64,000 nucleotides of DNA from Streptantibioticus silvisoli (GCF_027947535.2 NZ_JAAGKO020000042.1:16053-80052), one strand, 5' to 3'; shown: positions 1-8,175, counted from the first letter of the stretch. Numbers and translations: made by a program. The notes: generated by a model from the letters alone, not told the origin.

Positions 1-479
1 CAGCTCATGTACGCCTCTCCCCCGTCACGACCGCGCCGCACCGCGCCGACCCCGGCGCCACGCCCGCCATCCGGCGCCACGCCCGCCACGCACGCCGCGC
101 CGACGACGGCTCCGGCTCCACGCCGGCTCCGACTCCGATGCCACCGCCGGCTCCAGCTCCCAGCTCCGACGCCAACGGATGACCACGCCTCAACACGCCA
201 ACGTCAACACACCACCACGCCAACGTCAACGCGCAGGCTGAACGTCAACGGGAGCGACCGCGTCGACCCCGACCCCGACCGCGGCCCAGCACCGGCACCG
301 GCACCGGCACCGGCACCCGCACCCGCACCCGCACCCGCACCCAACGAACCCCGCGAACGCCCGTGCGCCGGAGCCCGAAGGCTCCGGCGCGGCAGCGGGA
401 TCGTGGAATCGACCGGTGTAATCGGCGGGACCGGTGAATCGGGGGAATCGGTGGGATCGACCGGTGAGGGTCGGGGGAA
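1..479. repeat. Gene-free G+C-rich low-complexity stretch with hexamer repeats
   Basis: No convincing gene is seen here. Open frames exist on both strands but translate into Pro/Ala/Arg or Cys/Arg repeats with no domain. At 291-343 there is a run of hexamers (ACCGGC, then ACCCGC, about four units each). At 194-208 and 216-230 the 15-mer CACGCCAACGTCAAC is repeated exactly. This is the 3' flank of the hydrolase gene that ends at 480. Confidence 0.6.
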
Positions 480-2120
480 TCACATGGTCACGGTCGGCTT
501 GACGACGGTGTCGACGAAGTCGCCGATCGCGCCCAGGGTCTTCCCCAGCTGCTCGATGTGCGGGAAGTGACCGGCGTCGGGGACCGGAACGAAGTGGCCG
601 TTGGGGAACGAGGCGGCGTAGGCACGGCCGTACTCGACCGTGGCGATGCCGTCCTGCTCACCCCAGGCCACCAACACCGGCACGGCGACACGGTGCAGGT
701 GGTGCCGCAGCTTCGGGTCGTGCGTGAACGCCTCGCCCCCGTAAGTCGCGAGCGCCTTCTGGTTGGCGCCCACCGCGGCCCGCTGCTCGTCGCTGAAGGA
801 GGAGAAGTCGGGGCGGAAGGCCGGGTTGACGAAGGACAGCTCGCCGATCTGCGCCGGGGGCACGGTGCGGGGGTCGGTGATCTGCTTCTCGTCGCCGGGC
901 TCGACGCCGAGTGCGTTGAGCAGGGTGAACGCGCCGATGCGGCCGCGGGTGTCGCGCAGTGCCATCTCGGCCGCGACCCAGCCACCGAACGAGTTGCCGA
1001 TCACCATGACCCCGCTCAGGTCCAAGGTATCGAGCAGATCCAGGTAAGCGGTCGCCAGATCCGCGGCCGAGTCACACCACTGCGGACGCTCCGTGCCGTC
1101 GAACCCCGGATGCATCGCCGCGATGACGTACACGTGCTCGGACAACGCCGTCGCGAGACCCGCCATCGAACGGGGTCCGGCGCCGCCGTGCAGCACCAGC
1201 ACGGCGCTGCTCTCGGTGGTGTCGCCGTACTCGGCGATGGTGACGGTCAGGCCGTCGGCCAGGTCGACGGTCCGGGAGGTGCTGGTGACGGCGGGGGCGG
1301 TCACGGTCGGCTTGACGACGGTGTCGACGAAGTCGCCGATCGCGCCCAGGGTCCGTCCCAGCTGCTCGATGTGCGGGAAGTGACCGGCGTCGGGGACCGG
1401 AACGAAGTGGCCGTTGGGGAACGAGGCGGCGTAAGCACGGCCGTACTCGACCGTGGCGATGCCGTCCTGCTCACCCCAGGCCACCAGCACCGGCACGGCG
1501 ACACGGTGCAGGTGGTGCCGCAGCTTCGGGTCGTGCGTGAACGCCTCGCCCCCGTAGATCACGGTGGTGCGCCCATTAGCGGCCATGGTGGCCCGCTGCC
1601 GGTCGTCGAGCGCGGCGGGGCTCAGGCGGGTGGCCGGGTCGTGGAAGGCCAGCCGGCCCAGTTCGGCCACGGGGAGTCCGCGGGTGTCGACGAGTTCGTC
1701 GCGGCGGTCGGCCTCGACGCCGAGTGCGTTGAGCAGGGTCAGCGCGCCGATGCGGCCGCGGGTGTCGCGCAGTGCCATCTCGGCCGCGACCCAGCCACCG
1801 AACGAGTTGCCGATCACCATGACCCCGCTCAGATCCAAGGCATCGAGCAGATCCAGGTAAGCGGTCGCCAGATCCGCGGCCGAGTCACACCACTGCGGAC
1901 GCTCCGTGCCGTCGAACCCCGGATGCGTCGCCGCGATGACGTACACGTGCTCGGACAGCGCGGTCGCGAACGCGGTCATGGAGTGGGGTCCGGCGCCGCC
2001 GTGCAGCAGCAGGACCGCGGTGCCCTCGGAGGTGTCGCCGTACTCGTCAACGGTGATCGACAGGCCGTCGGTCAGGTCGACGGTGCGAGAGGTGCTGGTG
2101 GACATCGGGTCGTTCATCAT
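480..2120 (-). CDS. Tandem-duplicated alpha/beta hydrolase (two catalytic domains in one chain)
   Basis: 546 residues made of two alpha/beta-hydrolase domains in tandem with a 271-residue period. Each has a complete triad: Ser106/Ser377 in GNSFGG, Asp219/Asp490 in GEQDG, His247/His518 in DAGHFPH, plus an HGG oxyanion segment near residues 40 and 311. The family cleaves ester, C-C or related bonds; the substrate is unknown. The flanks of the two domains are nearly identical while residues about 136-186 and 407-457, the expected lid, differ strongly. The start has an AAGGA site 6 bases upstream. No signal peptide is seen, so it is probably cytoplasmic. It is divergent from the oxidoreductase at 2405. 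A single-domain protein of about 275 residues is normal; the fusion is the oddity. Confidence 0.9.
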   Translation of the reverse strand: MMNDPMSTSTSRTVDLTDGLSITVDEYGDTSEGTAVLLLHGGAGPHSMTAFATALSEHVYVIAATHPGFDGTERPQWCDSAADLATAYLDLLDALDLSGVMVIGNSFGGWVAAEMALRDTRGRIGALTLLNALGVEADRRDELVDTRGLPVAELGRLAFHDPATRLSPAALDDRQRATMAANGRTTVIYGGEAFTHDPKLRHHLHRVAVPVLVAWGEQDGIATVEYGRAYAASFPNGHFVPVPDAGHFPHIEQLGRTLGAIGDFVDTVVKPTVTAPAVTSTSRTVDLADGLTVTIAEYGDTTESSAVLVLHGGAGPRSMAGLATALSEHVYVIAAMHPGFDGTERPQWCDSAADLATAYLDLLDTLDLSGVMVIGNSFGGWVAAEMALRDTRGRIGAFTLLNALGVEPGDEKQITDPRTVPPAQIGELSFVNPAFRPDFSSFSDEQRAAVGANQKALATYGGEAFTHDPKLRHHLHRVAVPVLVAWGEQDGIATVEYGRAYAASFPNGHFVPVPDAGHFPHIEQLGKTLGAIGDFVDTVVKPTVTM

Positions 2121-2133
2121 GCGGAATCCTTAT

Positions 2134-2390
2134 CCTGAGGGCTGGCTCTCAGGAATATAGAAGGCTCTCGCCACTTCATGCAAGCCCACTCTCACCACGA
2201 GAGTCGCCCCGCCACGAATGGGCGATGCGGCGGCGGCCGGCGGAAGGGGTGAGCGGGACGCAGTCGCTCCGCGAGCAATGCCACCAACCGACCGCCGCCA
2301 CGCCAAGCAATGCAGACGGCACACCCTCACCACGAGAGGTAACTTGCATCGCACGACGCGAGTCATCTACGTTAACGAGAGTACACTCTC
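2134..2390. promoter_or_regulatory. Divergent control region with mirrored promoters and ACTCTC-type inverted repeats
   Basis: Leftward promoter: TTGCAT (complement of 2178-2183), 18-base spacer, TATATT (complement of 2154-2159). Rightward promoter: TTGCAT (2344-2349), 18-base spacer, TACGTT (2368-2373). Four bases outside the leftward -35 is the inverted repeat ACTCTCACCACGAGAGT (2188-2204). Just outside the rightward -35 is the related CCCTCACCACGAGAGG (2324-2339). A further perfect-arm repeat GAGAGTACACTCTC (2377-2390) lies at the rightward start point, and CCTGAG/CTCAGG arms (2134-2153) lie at the leftward one. The sequence elements are seen directly; regulation by one factor is inferred. 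Confidence 0.6.
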
Positions 2391-2404
2391 ACAAAGGGGC
2401 AGCG

Positions 2405-3271
2405 GTGGAGATCGGTCTGCACATCTCAGACTTCACGTATCCGAGCGGGCCGAGCGGGCTCGCCGACGACCTCACGCGGGTCGTGGTGGCCGCCGAGGAG
2501 GCCGGCTTCGCGCGGGTCAGCGTCATGGACCATCTCTGGCAGATCGGCGTGGCGGGCCCGCCGGAGCACGACATGCTGGAGGCGTACACCACGCTCGGCT
2601 ACCTCGCGGCCCGCACCTCGCGCGTTCAGCTACTGGCCTGGGTGACGGCCGTCAGCTACCGGCAGCCGGGGATGCTCGCCAAGCTGGTGAGCACGCTCGA
2701 CGTCCTGTCGAAGGGCCGCGCCTGGCTCGGCATCGGCGCGGCCTGGAACAGTGCGGAGGCCGCCGGCCTGGGCCTGCCGTTCCCCGGCACCGCCGAGCGG
2801 TTCGAACGGCTGGAGGAGACGCTGCAGATCTGCCGGCAGATGTGGAGCGCGAACGAGGGCCCGTACGAGGGCCGGCACTACCGGCTCACGCGCACGCTGA
2901 ACGTCCCGCAGCCGATCCGGTACCCGCCGATCCTGATCGGCGGCGGCGGGGAGAAGAAGACCCTGCGCCTGGTCGCGCGCTACGCGCAGGCCTGCAACCT
3001 GTTCGCCGGCCCGGACCTGGAGCGCAAGCTCGACGTCCTGCGCGAGCACTGCCGGGCCGAGGGCCGCGACTACGACGACATCGAGAAGACCGTCATGCTC
3101 TCCCTCGACCCGGGCGACCGGGGCGAGAAGATCGACGGCCTGCTGGCGCAGTTGGAACGGCTCGCCGCGCTCGGCTTCGCCGAAGCGCACGGCCGGGTAC
3201 CGCGGGTCTGGGAGACCGAGCGCCTCGCCCTGATCGGCAGGGAGATCGTGCCGGCGGTCTCCGGGCTCTGA
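2405..3271 (+). CDS. LLM-class (luciferase-like) F420- or flavin-dependent oxidoreductase
   Basis: 288 residues. The N-terminus starts directly in the luciferase-like monooxygenase fold (first strand EIGLHISDF) and runs to the conserved C-terminal half with PPILIGGGGEKKTLRLVARYA at about residues 177-197, the typical LLM-class signature. In streptomycetes most such proteins use coenzyme F420, but FMN use cannot be excluded from sequence. The GTG start is chosen because AAAGGGG lies 6 bases upstream; reading further upstream would cross the promoter. It is divergently transcribed from the tandem hydrolase and shares a mirrored control region with it, which suggests the two enzymes act on the same compound class. 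Confidence 0.88.
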   Translation: MEIGLHISDFTYPSGPSGLADDLTRVVVAAEEAGFARVSVMDHLWQIGVAGPPEHDMLEAYTTLGYLAARTSRVQLLAWVTAVSYRQPGMLAKLVSTLDVLSKGRAWLGIGAAWNSAEAAGLGLPFPGTAERFERLEETLQICRQMWSANEGPYEGRHYRLTRTLNVPQPIRYPPILIGGGGEKKTLRLVARYAQACNLFAGPDLERKLDVLREHCRAEGRDYDDIEKTVMLSLDPGDRGEKIDGLLAQLERLAALGFAEAHGRVPRVWETERLALIGREIVPAVSGL

Positions 3272-3728
3272 GGGGACCGATTGCCGGCGGGGGTGGGACG
3301 GGCGTCGCGAGGCGGATGTCGAGGGCGAGGCCGAGGGCAAGGCGGATGTCGGAGGCGGGACGGATACCGCGAGGCCGATGTCGGAGGCAGAACCGGCGGC
3401 GGAGGCGGGACGAACGGCGGGAGGCGACCGACGCCGGAGGTGAGTCGAACGTCGGAGGTGGCGGGTCGAACCTCCCGCCGGCCCCCTGCCTGGCCCCCAC
3501 CACCGCAAGACCACCCCCGCCCCAGCAGAGCCAACCGCAGGACCACCACCGCCGCGGGAAAACAGCCCCCTGTACAGGCCCCGCCCCCTGGTGGACCCTG
3601 GTGCCCGTGAACGACACGACGGGCGATCGGGCTCGGCCCGGCGCCATCAAGGACCCGGCCGGAGAACCCCGGAAACCGCGGACCGCCGCTTCCCACGGCC
3701 CCGCCGACCGCATTCAGGAGAACACACG
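3272..3728. repeat. Gene-free low-complexity spacer
   Basis: About 3290-3480 is built from degenerate repeats of a GGCGGATGTCGGAG-like unit. The rest is C-rich with no recognisable gene. A ribosome site AGGAG at 3716-3720 belongs to the next gene. Confidence 0.5.
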
Positions 3729-4235
3729 GTGACCACCGCGCCGGACCCCGAAGTCCGAACGCTGCTGTCGTTCCTGGCCGGGCAGCGCCGCCATGTCCTC
3801 GGCGCACTCGACGGGCTCGACGCGGAGGCGTTGCGGCGGCCGGTGCTGCCGTCGGGGTGGAGCTGTCTGGGACTGGTCCAGCATCTCGCGCTGGACGTCG
3901 AGCGGTTCTGGTTCCGCGCGGTCCTCACCGGTGACAAGGACGTCATCGCGGCGCTGGACGACGCCGACGACGCCTGGCAGGTGGGGCCCGACGTGCCGGT
4001 CGCGGACGTTCTGGGCCGTTACCGCACGGAGGTGGACCTCGCGGACGCCGTCGTCACCGCGGCGGCCGCGGACACCCCCTTGGCCTGGTGGCCCCGTCAC
4101 CTCTTCGGCGAACCGCACCTGCACACTCTGCGGGACATCCTGCTGCACGTCATCACCGAGACCGCCTGCCACGCGGGCCACCTCGACGCGGCACGGGAGC
4201 TCATCGACGGGCGGCAGTGGATGGTCCTGCCCTAG
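3729..4235 (+). CDS. DinB/DUF664-family protein (mycothiol-transferase-like)
   Basis: 168 residues with the four-helix-bundle pattern of the DinB superfamily. An early segment SGWSCLGLVQHLALDVERFW carries the first metal-ligand-like His, and a late segment LRDILLHVITETACHAGHLD carries the two others. The family includes bacillithiol/mycothiol-dependent thiol transferases; the exact reaction here is unknown. The GTG start has AGGAG 8 bases upstream. It stands alone, with gene-free flanks on both sides, and is likely cytoplasmic. Confidence 0.85.
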   Translation: MTTAPDPEVRTLLSFLAGQRRHVLGALDGLDAEALRRPVLPSGWSCLGLVQHLALDVERFWFRAVLTGDKDVIAALDDADDAWQVGPDVPVADVLGRYRTEVDLADAVVTAAAADTPLAWWPRHLFGEPHLHTLRDILLHVITETACHAGHLDAARELIDGRQWMVLP

Positions 4236-4601
4236 GGGCACGGCCGGCGTCCGCCGTTCCCCGTCACGGGGGCCGGAGGAGGCCCGGGGTCCGCGCCGAC
4301 CCCCTGCGCTGCGCGCCACGAAGCGAGGCGGGCCGCGGAAGGGCGGGGCAGCGCTGGCCAGTGAATATCTTCATACCGGCTGCCGTCCACCGCCCGGTTC
4401 CCGATAACGGGCCCCGTTCACGATTCCCGTTCGGCGGTCCCCGTGCGGCGATTCCCGGTCACGTTCCCGTGCGGCGGCCCCCGTGGGCCTCCGTGCGACA
4501 TTCGTCGCATTGTGACGCGGGGACTTCTGCGGTCGGCGGCCCTTTGTTAGACAGGAAGGAGGGGGCAGGCAGACGCGACAGGCGAGACCCGGGAACGCAC
4601 C
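4236..4601. other. Gene-free spacer
   Basis: 366 bases without a supported gene. It contains several short degenerate repeats of GTTCCCGTGCGGCG type (about 4420-4490) and an AAGGAGGGGG run at 4555-4564. That run resembles a strong ribosome site but is too far from the GTG at 4602 to serve it, so its role is unclear. Confidence 0.4.
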
Positions 4602-4868
4602 GTGACAGATGACGGCTCCAGCGAGCACATATCCGCATTCGACATCGACCTGACCCGTGAAGAGGCCCGGCGGCAGACCGAGGTGATCGCGGCGCTCGGC
4701 CCGGACTGGGATCCGGTCGCCGTCCTGGAGGGCGAGCGGGAGGCGTACCGCCTGCTCTACTCCGGACTGGACGCCGGGCAGCTGGCGACGTACCGGCGCC
4801 TGGAGGCGGCCGGCGTGCTGCCCCCGCTGCCGCCGCCGGCCGAGGGGGACGGCCATGCTGCCCATTGA
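4602..4868 (+). CDS. Small conserved actinobacterial protein (DUF6400-like)
   Basis: 88 residues. The central part (residues 12-65) with FDIDLTREEARR, LGPDWDPVAVLEGE and AYRLLYSGLD matches, from memory, small streptomycete proteins called DUF6400; the function is unknown. It is predicted helical and acidic with no membrane segment. It starts at GTG with a weak GGGA 7 bases upstream. Its last 14 bases overlap the start of the zinc-ribbon-like gene at 4855, so the two are probably translationally coupled and work together. The family name is moderately certain; the pairing is seen directly. Confidence 0.75.
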   Translation: MTDDGSSEHISAFDIDLTREEARRQTEVIAALGPDWDPVAVLEGEREAYRLLYSGLDAGQLATYRRLEAAGVLPPLPPPAEGDGHAAH

Positions 4869-5079
4869 CCCGACCGCCGACATCGGACGGCGGGCCTGGG
4901 TGCCCTGCCCCGGCTGCGAGAACCACCGCGGCTGCGCGACCTGCGAGGCCGGCCGCAACTGCCCGGACCACTGGCGCTACCTGCTGTCCAACACCGGCCG
5001 CCTGCTGCACCTCCAGTGCCCGGCCTGCGCCCACCTGTGGTCCTGGGACTCCGGCTTCGGCAGCCGCCCGACCGGCTGA
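4855..5079 (+). CDS. Small Cys-rich zinc-ribbon-like protein
   Basis: 74 residues with three Cys pairs or clusters: CPGCENHRGCATC (residues 16-28), a lone Cys at 34, and CPAC at 55-58. This spacing suggests one or two structural zinc sites. A conserved LLSNTGRLLHLQCPAC stretch is typical of small Streptomyces proteins of unknown role. It overlaps the upstream gene by 14 bases (ATG inside the end of the partner), which implies coupled translation. It is followed directly by a 35-base tandem repeat tract. Confidence 0.78.
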   Translation: MLPIDPTADIGRRAWVPCPGCENHRGCATCEAGRNCPDHWRYLLSNTGRLLHLQCPACAHLWSWDSGFGSRPTG

Positions 5080-5147
5080 CGCCACGACTCCGGCGCGCCC
5101 GCCACACCACCGGCTTCCGCGACCCCGCCGCCGTCCACCGGCGTCCG

Positions 5148-5240
5148 CCACCCCACCGGCGTCCGCCATCCAACCGCCTACGCCACCCCACCGGCGTCCG
5201 CCATCCAACCGCCTACGCCACCCCACCGGCGTCCGCCACC
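5148..5240. repeat. 35-bp tandem repeat, about 2.6 copies
   Basis: The unit begins CCACCCCACCGGCGTCC and is repeated exactly at 5148-5182 and 5183-5217, with a partial third copy to about 5240. Similar degenerate motifs extend from 5100 to 5300 and enter the 3' end of the TetR gene, giving it a Gly-rich tail. Confidence 0.85.
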
Positions 5241-5248
5241 CAGCCCTC

Positions 5249-5968
5249 CTACAGCGACCCACCGCTGTCCGCCACCCCACCGCCATCCATCACCCCGCCG
5301 TCGTACGGCAACCCCGTGCGGGTCGCCAGGCCGGCGATCAGCGTTTCGAGACCGTAGCGGAACTCCGCGTCGTGATCGCTGACGGCCAGGTGCGGCGCGA
5401 CGGCGGCCAGGAGGGGGTCGCCGGTGGCCGTGATCTCCTCGACCCGGTGCCGTACCTGGTCCGGGTCCATCACGCCGACGGTGATGGCCGAGCCCAGTTC
5501 CCGCATGATCGTGCCGATGACGAAGGCGACGTAGGTGCGCAGCGCGTGGACGAGTTCCGACGGCGGGAGGGGGACGCCGGACAGGCCGGACAGTGCGCAG
5601 CGGATGGTCTCCAGGGCGGACGCGGCGTGCGGGGGCCGGGTGAGGACCAGCTGGAACGCCCTGGGGTGCCGCTTCGCCGCGGCCCGGAAGGCGTTGGCGT
5701 TGGCGCGGACGCGGTCCTGCCAGGAGCCGGTGCCGCCGGCGGACAGGTCGATGCCGGCGAGCAGCAGTTCGGCGACACCGTCGAGGAGCGCCTCCTTGTT
5801 CGGCACGTGGTTGTAGAGCGACATCGTCTCGACGTCGAGTTCGTCGGCCAGCCGCCGCAGGGAGAAGGCGTCGAGGCCGTCGCGTTCGATCACGGTGACC
5901 GCCGCGGCGATCACCTTCTGCCGTGTCAGTCCCAGCCGCCTGCCGCGGCCGGTGCCCCGAGTGCCCAT
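5249..5968 (-). CDS. TetR-family transcriptional regulator
   Basis: 239 residues. The helix-turn-helix lies at about residues 15-60 (AAVTVIERDGLDAFSLRRLA followed by YNHVPNKEALLDG), and the C-terminal ligand-binding half is of the TetR_C_1 type seen in tetracycline-repressor-like proteins. The ATG start is chosen because AGGAGG lies 6 bases upstream. It is divergent from the metallo-hydrolase pair at 6179, and a perfect inverted repeat typical for this subgroup sits in the intervening promoter, so it almost certainly represses that pair and perhaps itself. The last about 15 residues are a DGGG repeat tail created by the adjacent minisatellite. Confidence 0.9.
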   Translation of the reverse strand: MGTRGTGRGRRLGLTRQKVIAAAVTVIERDGLDAFSLRRLADELDVETMSLYNHVPNKEALLDGVAELLLAGIDLSAGGTGSWQDRVRANANAFRAAAKRHPRAFQLVLTRPPHAASALETIRCALSGLSGVPLPPSELVHALRTYVAFVIGTIMRELGSAITVGVMDPDQVRHRVEEITATGDPLLAAVAPHLAVSDHDAEFRYGLETLIAGLATRTGLPYDGGVMDGGGVADSGGSL

Positions 5969-6018
5969 CCGCCGCCTCCTGCGCGGGTCGGCGGTAAGGA
6001 CCGCCGCCAGCAAGGTCG

Positions 6019-6048
6019 TTGACATCACTTACGGCGTAAGTCTAGCGT
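6019..6048 (+). promoter_or_regulatory. Promoter with TetR operator in its spacer
   Basis: The -35 TTGACA (6019-6024) and -10 TAGCGT (6043-6048) are separated by 18 bases. The perfect inverted repeat ACTTACGGCGTAAGT (6027-6041) fills the spacer, the classical arrangement for steric repression by a TetR protein. It reads toward the gene at 6179 and leaves a leader of about 125 bases. Confidence 0.8.
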
Positions 6049-6178
6049 CCGGAGCGAAGACCGGCATGGCAGGTCTTCTGCTCCCGAGGACGCGGCCCGG
6101 CCGAGGGAGGACCGACTCGGACCGGCAGCGCCCGACCGCACACCGGGGCGGACGGCCGCCGGACATCCTGGGGGAACC

Positions 6179-7285
6179 GTGCAACTCGCCTGGCGGGACG
6201 CCGACGTCGCCGACATGCCGACGATCGGCACGCGGATCACCACGTTCGACGGCCTGCGGCAGGTGCCCGGCGGCCACGGTGCCCGGCTGGAGTGGGTCCG
6301 CGCCCGGGCGAAGGCGTTCCGTGCCGAGTTCACCTCCACCGGAACGCCCGCGAGCGTGACCACCTGCGACCTGGTGACCCTGCCGTATCCCACGCGGTTC
6401 GGGCTCTTCCGGGCCAGCCGTGCGGTGGCGCCGTTCCTGGCCATCACCAACCGCATGCTGGTCATCCGCTGGCAGGACGGCGACGGGCGCCGGCGCGTTC
6501 TGCTGTTCGAGCCGAGCGACGTCGAACTGGGCCGCAGCACGCCCTACTTCGCCGCGCTGGCCCGGCGCACCCCGGCCGCGCTCAGCTCCCTGCTGGTCAC
6601 CGAGCACGGCACGGTCCTCGGTCACCTGGCCCGGCTGGGCATCGCGCCCGAAGAGGTCGACTATCTGATGTTCGACCACCTGCACACCCAGGATCTGCGC
6701 CGCTGGGTCGGCACCACCACCCCGCAGCCCGACCTCGGCGGCGCCGTGGTGGAACCGCTGCTGCCGAACGCCAAGGTCGTCGTGCAGCGCGACGAACTGC
6801 TCGCCATGACGTGCCTGCACCCGATCCAGCGCCCCTGGTACCAGCCGGAGGCGTTCCGTGCCGTGCGCACCGGCGCGTTCCTCGCGGTCGACGGCGCACT
6901 GCTCCTCGGGCCGGGCGTCGCCGTGCTCGCCACCCCCGGCCACGTCCACGGCAACCAGACGCTCGCGCTGAACACCTCCACCGGAGTGTGGGCGAGCAGC
7001 GAGAACGCCATCGCCGCCGAGTGCCTGACCCCCGAGCACTCCCGCATGCCGGGCATCGCGCGGTGGACCCGGACCTGGCAGCAGGAGGTCGTCCTGAACG
7101 CCAACACCATCGAGACCACCGCGGAGCAGTACAACTCGCTGGTGCTGGAGAAGACCCTGGTGGACCGCTCCCAGGCCGACCCGCGGTTCCTCCAGTTCTT
7201 CCCGTCCAGCGAGCTGACCGCCGCGTGGACCAACCCCGGCACGAAGCCCACCTTCTCCCACCACGCCATCCACCACGCCGCGTGA
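6179..7285 (+). CDS. Metallo-beta-lactamase-fold hydrolase
   Basis: 368 residues. The metal-binding signature is in FDHLHTQDLR (about residue 164 on), an HxHxxD arrangement, with later His ligands in TPGHVHGNQT (about residue 255 on), as in metallo-beta-lactamase-fold hydrolases or lactonases. There is no signal peptide. The N-terminal about 100 residues are not typical of the family. The GTG at 6179 has GGGGA close upstream; ATG 6215 is an alternative start. It is probably co-transcribed with the SnoaL-like gene 19 bases downstream, under the TetR-controlled promoter. The substrate is unknown, but TetR control suggests a small-molecule inducer. Confidence 0.8.
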   Translation: MQLAWRDADVADMPTIGTRITTFDGLRQVPGGHGARLEWVRARAKAFRAEFTSTGTPASVTTCDLVTLPYPTRFGLFRASRAVAPFLAITNRMLVIRWQDGDGRRRVLLFEPSDVELGRSTPYFAALARRTPAALSSLLVTEHGTVLGHLARLGIAPEEVDYLMFDHLHTQDLRRWVGTTTPQPDLGGAVVEPLLPNAKVVVQRDELLAMTCLHPIQRPWYQPEAFRAVRTGAFLAVDGALLLGPGVAVLATPGHVHGNQTLALNTSTGVWASSENAIAAECLTPEHSRMPGIARWTRTWQQEVVLNANTIETTAEQYNSLVLEKTLVDRSQADPRFLQFFPSSELTAAWTNPGTKPTFSHHAIHHAA

Positions 7286-7304
7286 CCAGCCCCCCGGAGC
7301 ACCC

Positions 7305-7850
7305 GTGATCACCGAAGACGTCCGCAAGGCACGCCAGAAGCTGGTCCTCGACCACTTCCACGACGAGGTCCGCCAGGACTGGGACGACGTCCTCGCGACC
7401 TTCCCGCATCCGCACTACGAACTGATCCCGACCATGACCGTCCACGACGGCGATGCGACGGTCCGGGGTTATTACCATTCCACGCGGCTCGCGTTCCCCG
7501 ACCAGGACCACGAGATCATCGCGTTCCGGCACAGCGACGACGCCGTCATCGTCGAGTTCTGGCTGCTGGGCACCCACCTCGGCCCGCTCGGCGGCATCCC
7601 GCCGACCGGCAGCCGCTTCCGGGTGCGCATGACCGCCTACTTCATCTTCGACGAGCACGAGAACCTCGTCTGCGAGCGCGTCTACTTCGACAGCCTCAGC
7701 ATGCTCAAGCAACTCCTCGGCGGGATCAACCTGAAGAACCCCAGGAACTGGCTCCTGGTCGCCCGCTGCCTCAAGGGCGCCCTCGGCGCCAGCGGCGGCA
7801 CCCCCGACCCGTCCCTCGTACACACCACACCGCCGGTCCTTGCGGACTGA
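7305..7850 (+). CDS. SnoaL/NTF2-like protein (ester cyclase or ketosteroid-isomerase fold)
   Basis: 181 residues with the NTF2-like cone pattern: a helical N-terminus (ARQKLVLDHFHDEVRQDWDD), a middle RGYYHSTRLAFPDQDHEI segment typical of SnoaL-like cyclases, and late strands around FRVRMTAYFIFDEHENLVCE. Members are isomerases, cyclases or dehydratases acting on small hydrophobic substrates; the reaction is not predictable here. It starts 19 bases after the metallo-hydrolase stop and is inferred to be the second gene of the TetR-controlled unit. It is followed by gene-free repeats. Confidence 0.8.
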   Translation: MITEDVRKARQKLVLDHFHDEVRQDWDDVLATFPHPHYELIPTMTVHDGDATVRGYYHSTRLAFPDQDHEIIAFRHSDDAVIVEFWLLGTHLGPLGGIPPTGSRFRVRMTAYFIFDEHENLVCERVYFDSLSMLKQLLGGINLKNPRNWLLVARCLKGALGASGGTPDPSLVHTTPPVLAD

Positions 7851-8175
7851 GCGGACGGTACGGGCAGGCGGGCGTACGTGCGTATGCCGAGGTGCCGGTG
7901 AGGTCGGTGGCGTCGTCGGCGTCGGCGTCGGTGCCGACGAGGCGTCGTCGGCGGCATCGGTGACGTCAGGACGCCGGCCGGCATCGCCGGCGTAGGAGCG
8001 CCGCCTGCGACGGTGACGTCAAGGCACCGCCGACATCGGTGACGTCAACGCGCCGCCTGCATCGGTGACGACGAAGCGCCGCTCGGCAACGGTGACGTCC
8101 GGCCCGGTCCGCCGAGAAGCCGAGAACATGTGCGCGCAGGTCTTGCGGGCGATGCGTGGTGCGGATAGAAACCCC
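7851..8175. repeat. Gene-free spacer with degenerate 26-27 bp tandem repeats
   Basis: The core CGGTGACGTC recurs at 7958, 8011, 8037, 8063 (diverged) and 8090, so the last four copies lie 26-27 bases apart and each is followed by a GCGCCGCC-like segment. No gene is supported. The repeats lie just upstream of the GH92 promoter region. Confidence 0.65.

Noticed and set aside
7..570. A long open reading frame on the plus strand at the window start
   Set aside because: It encodes Pro/Ala/Arg repeats from hexanucleotide runs and overlaps the hydrolase gene antisense; no ribosome site or domain.
7958..8099. Regular repeats resembling a CRISPR array
   Set aside because: The conserved core is only about 10 bases, with 16-17 base intervals; copies diverge and no cas genes are nearby.
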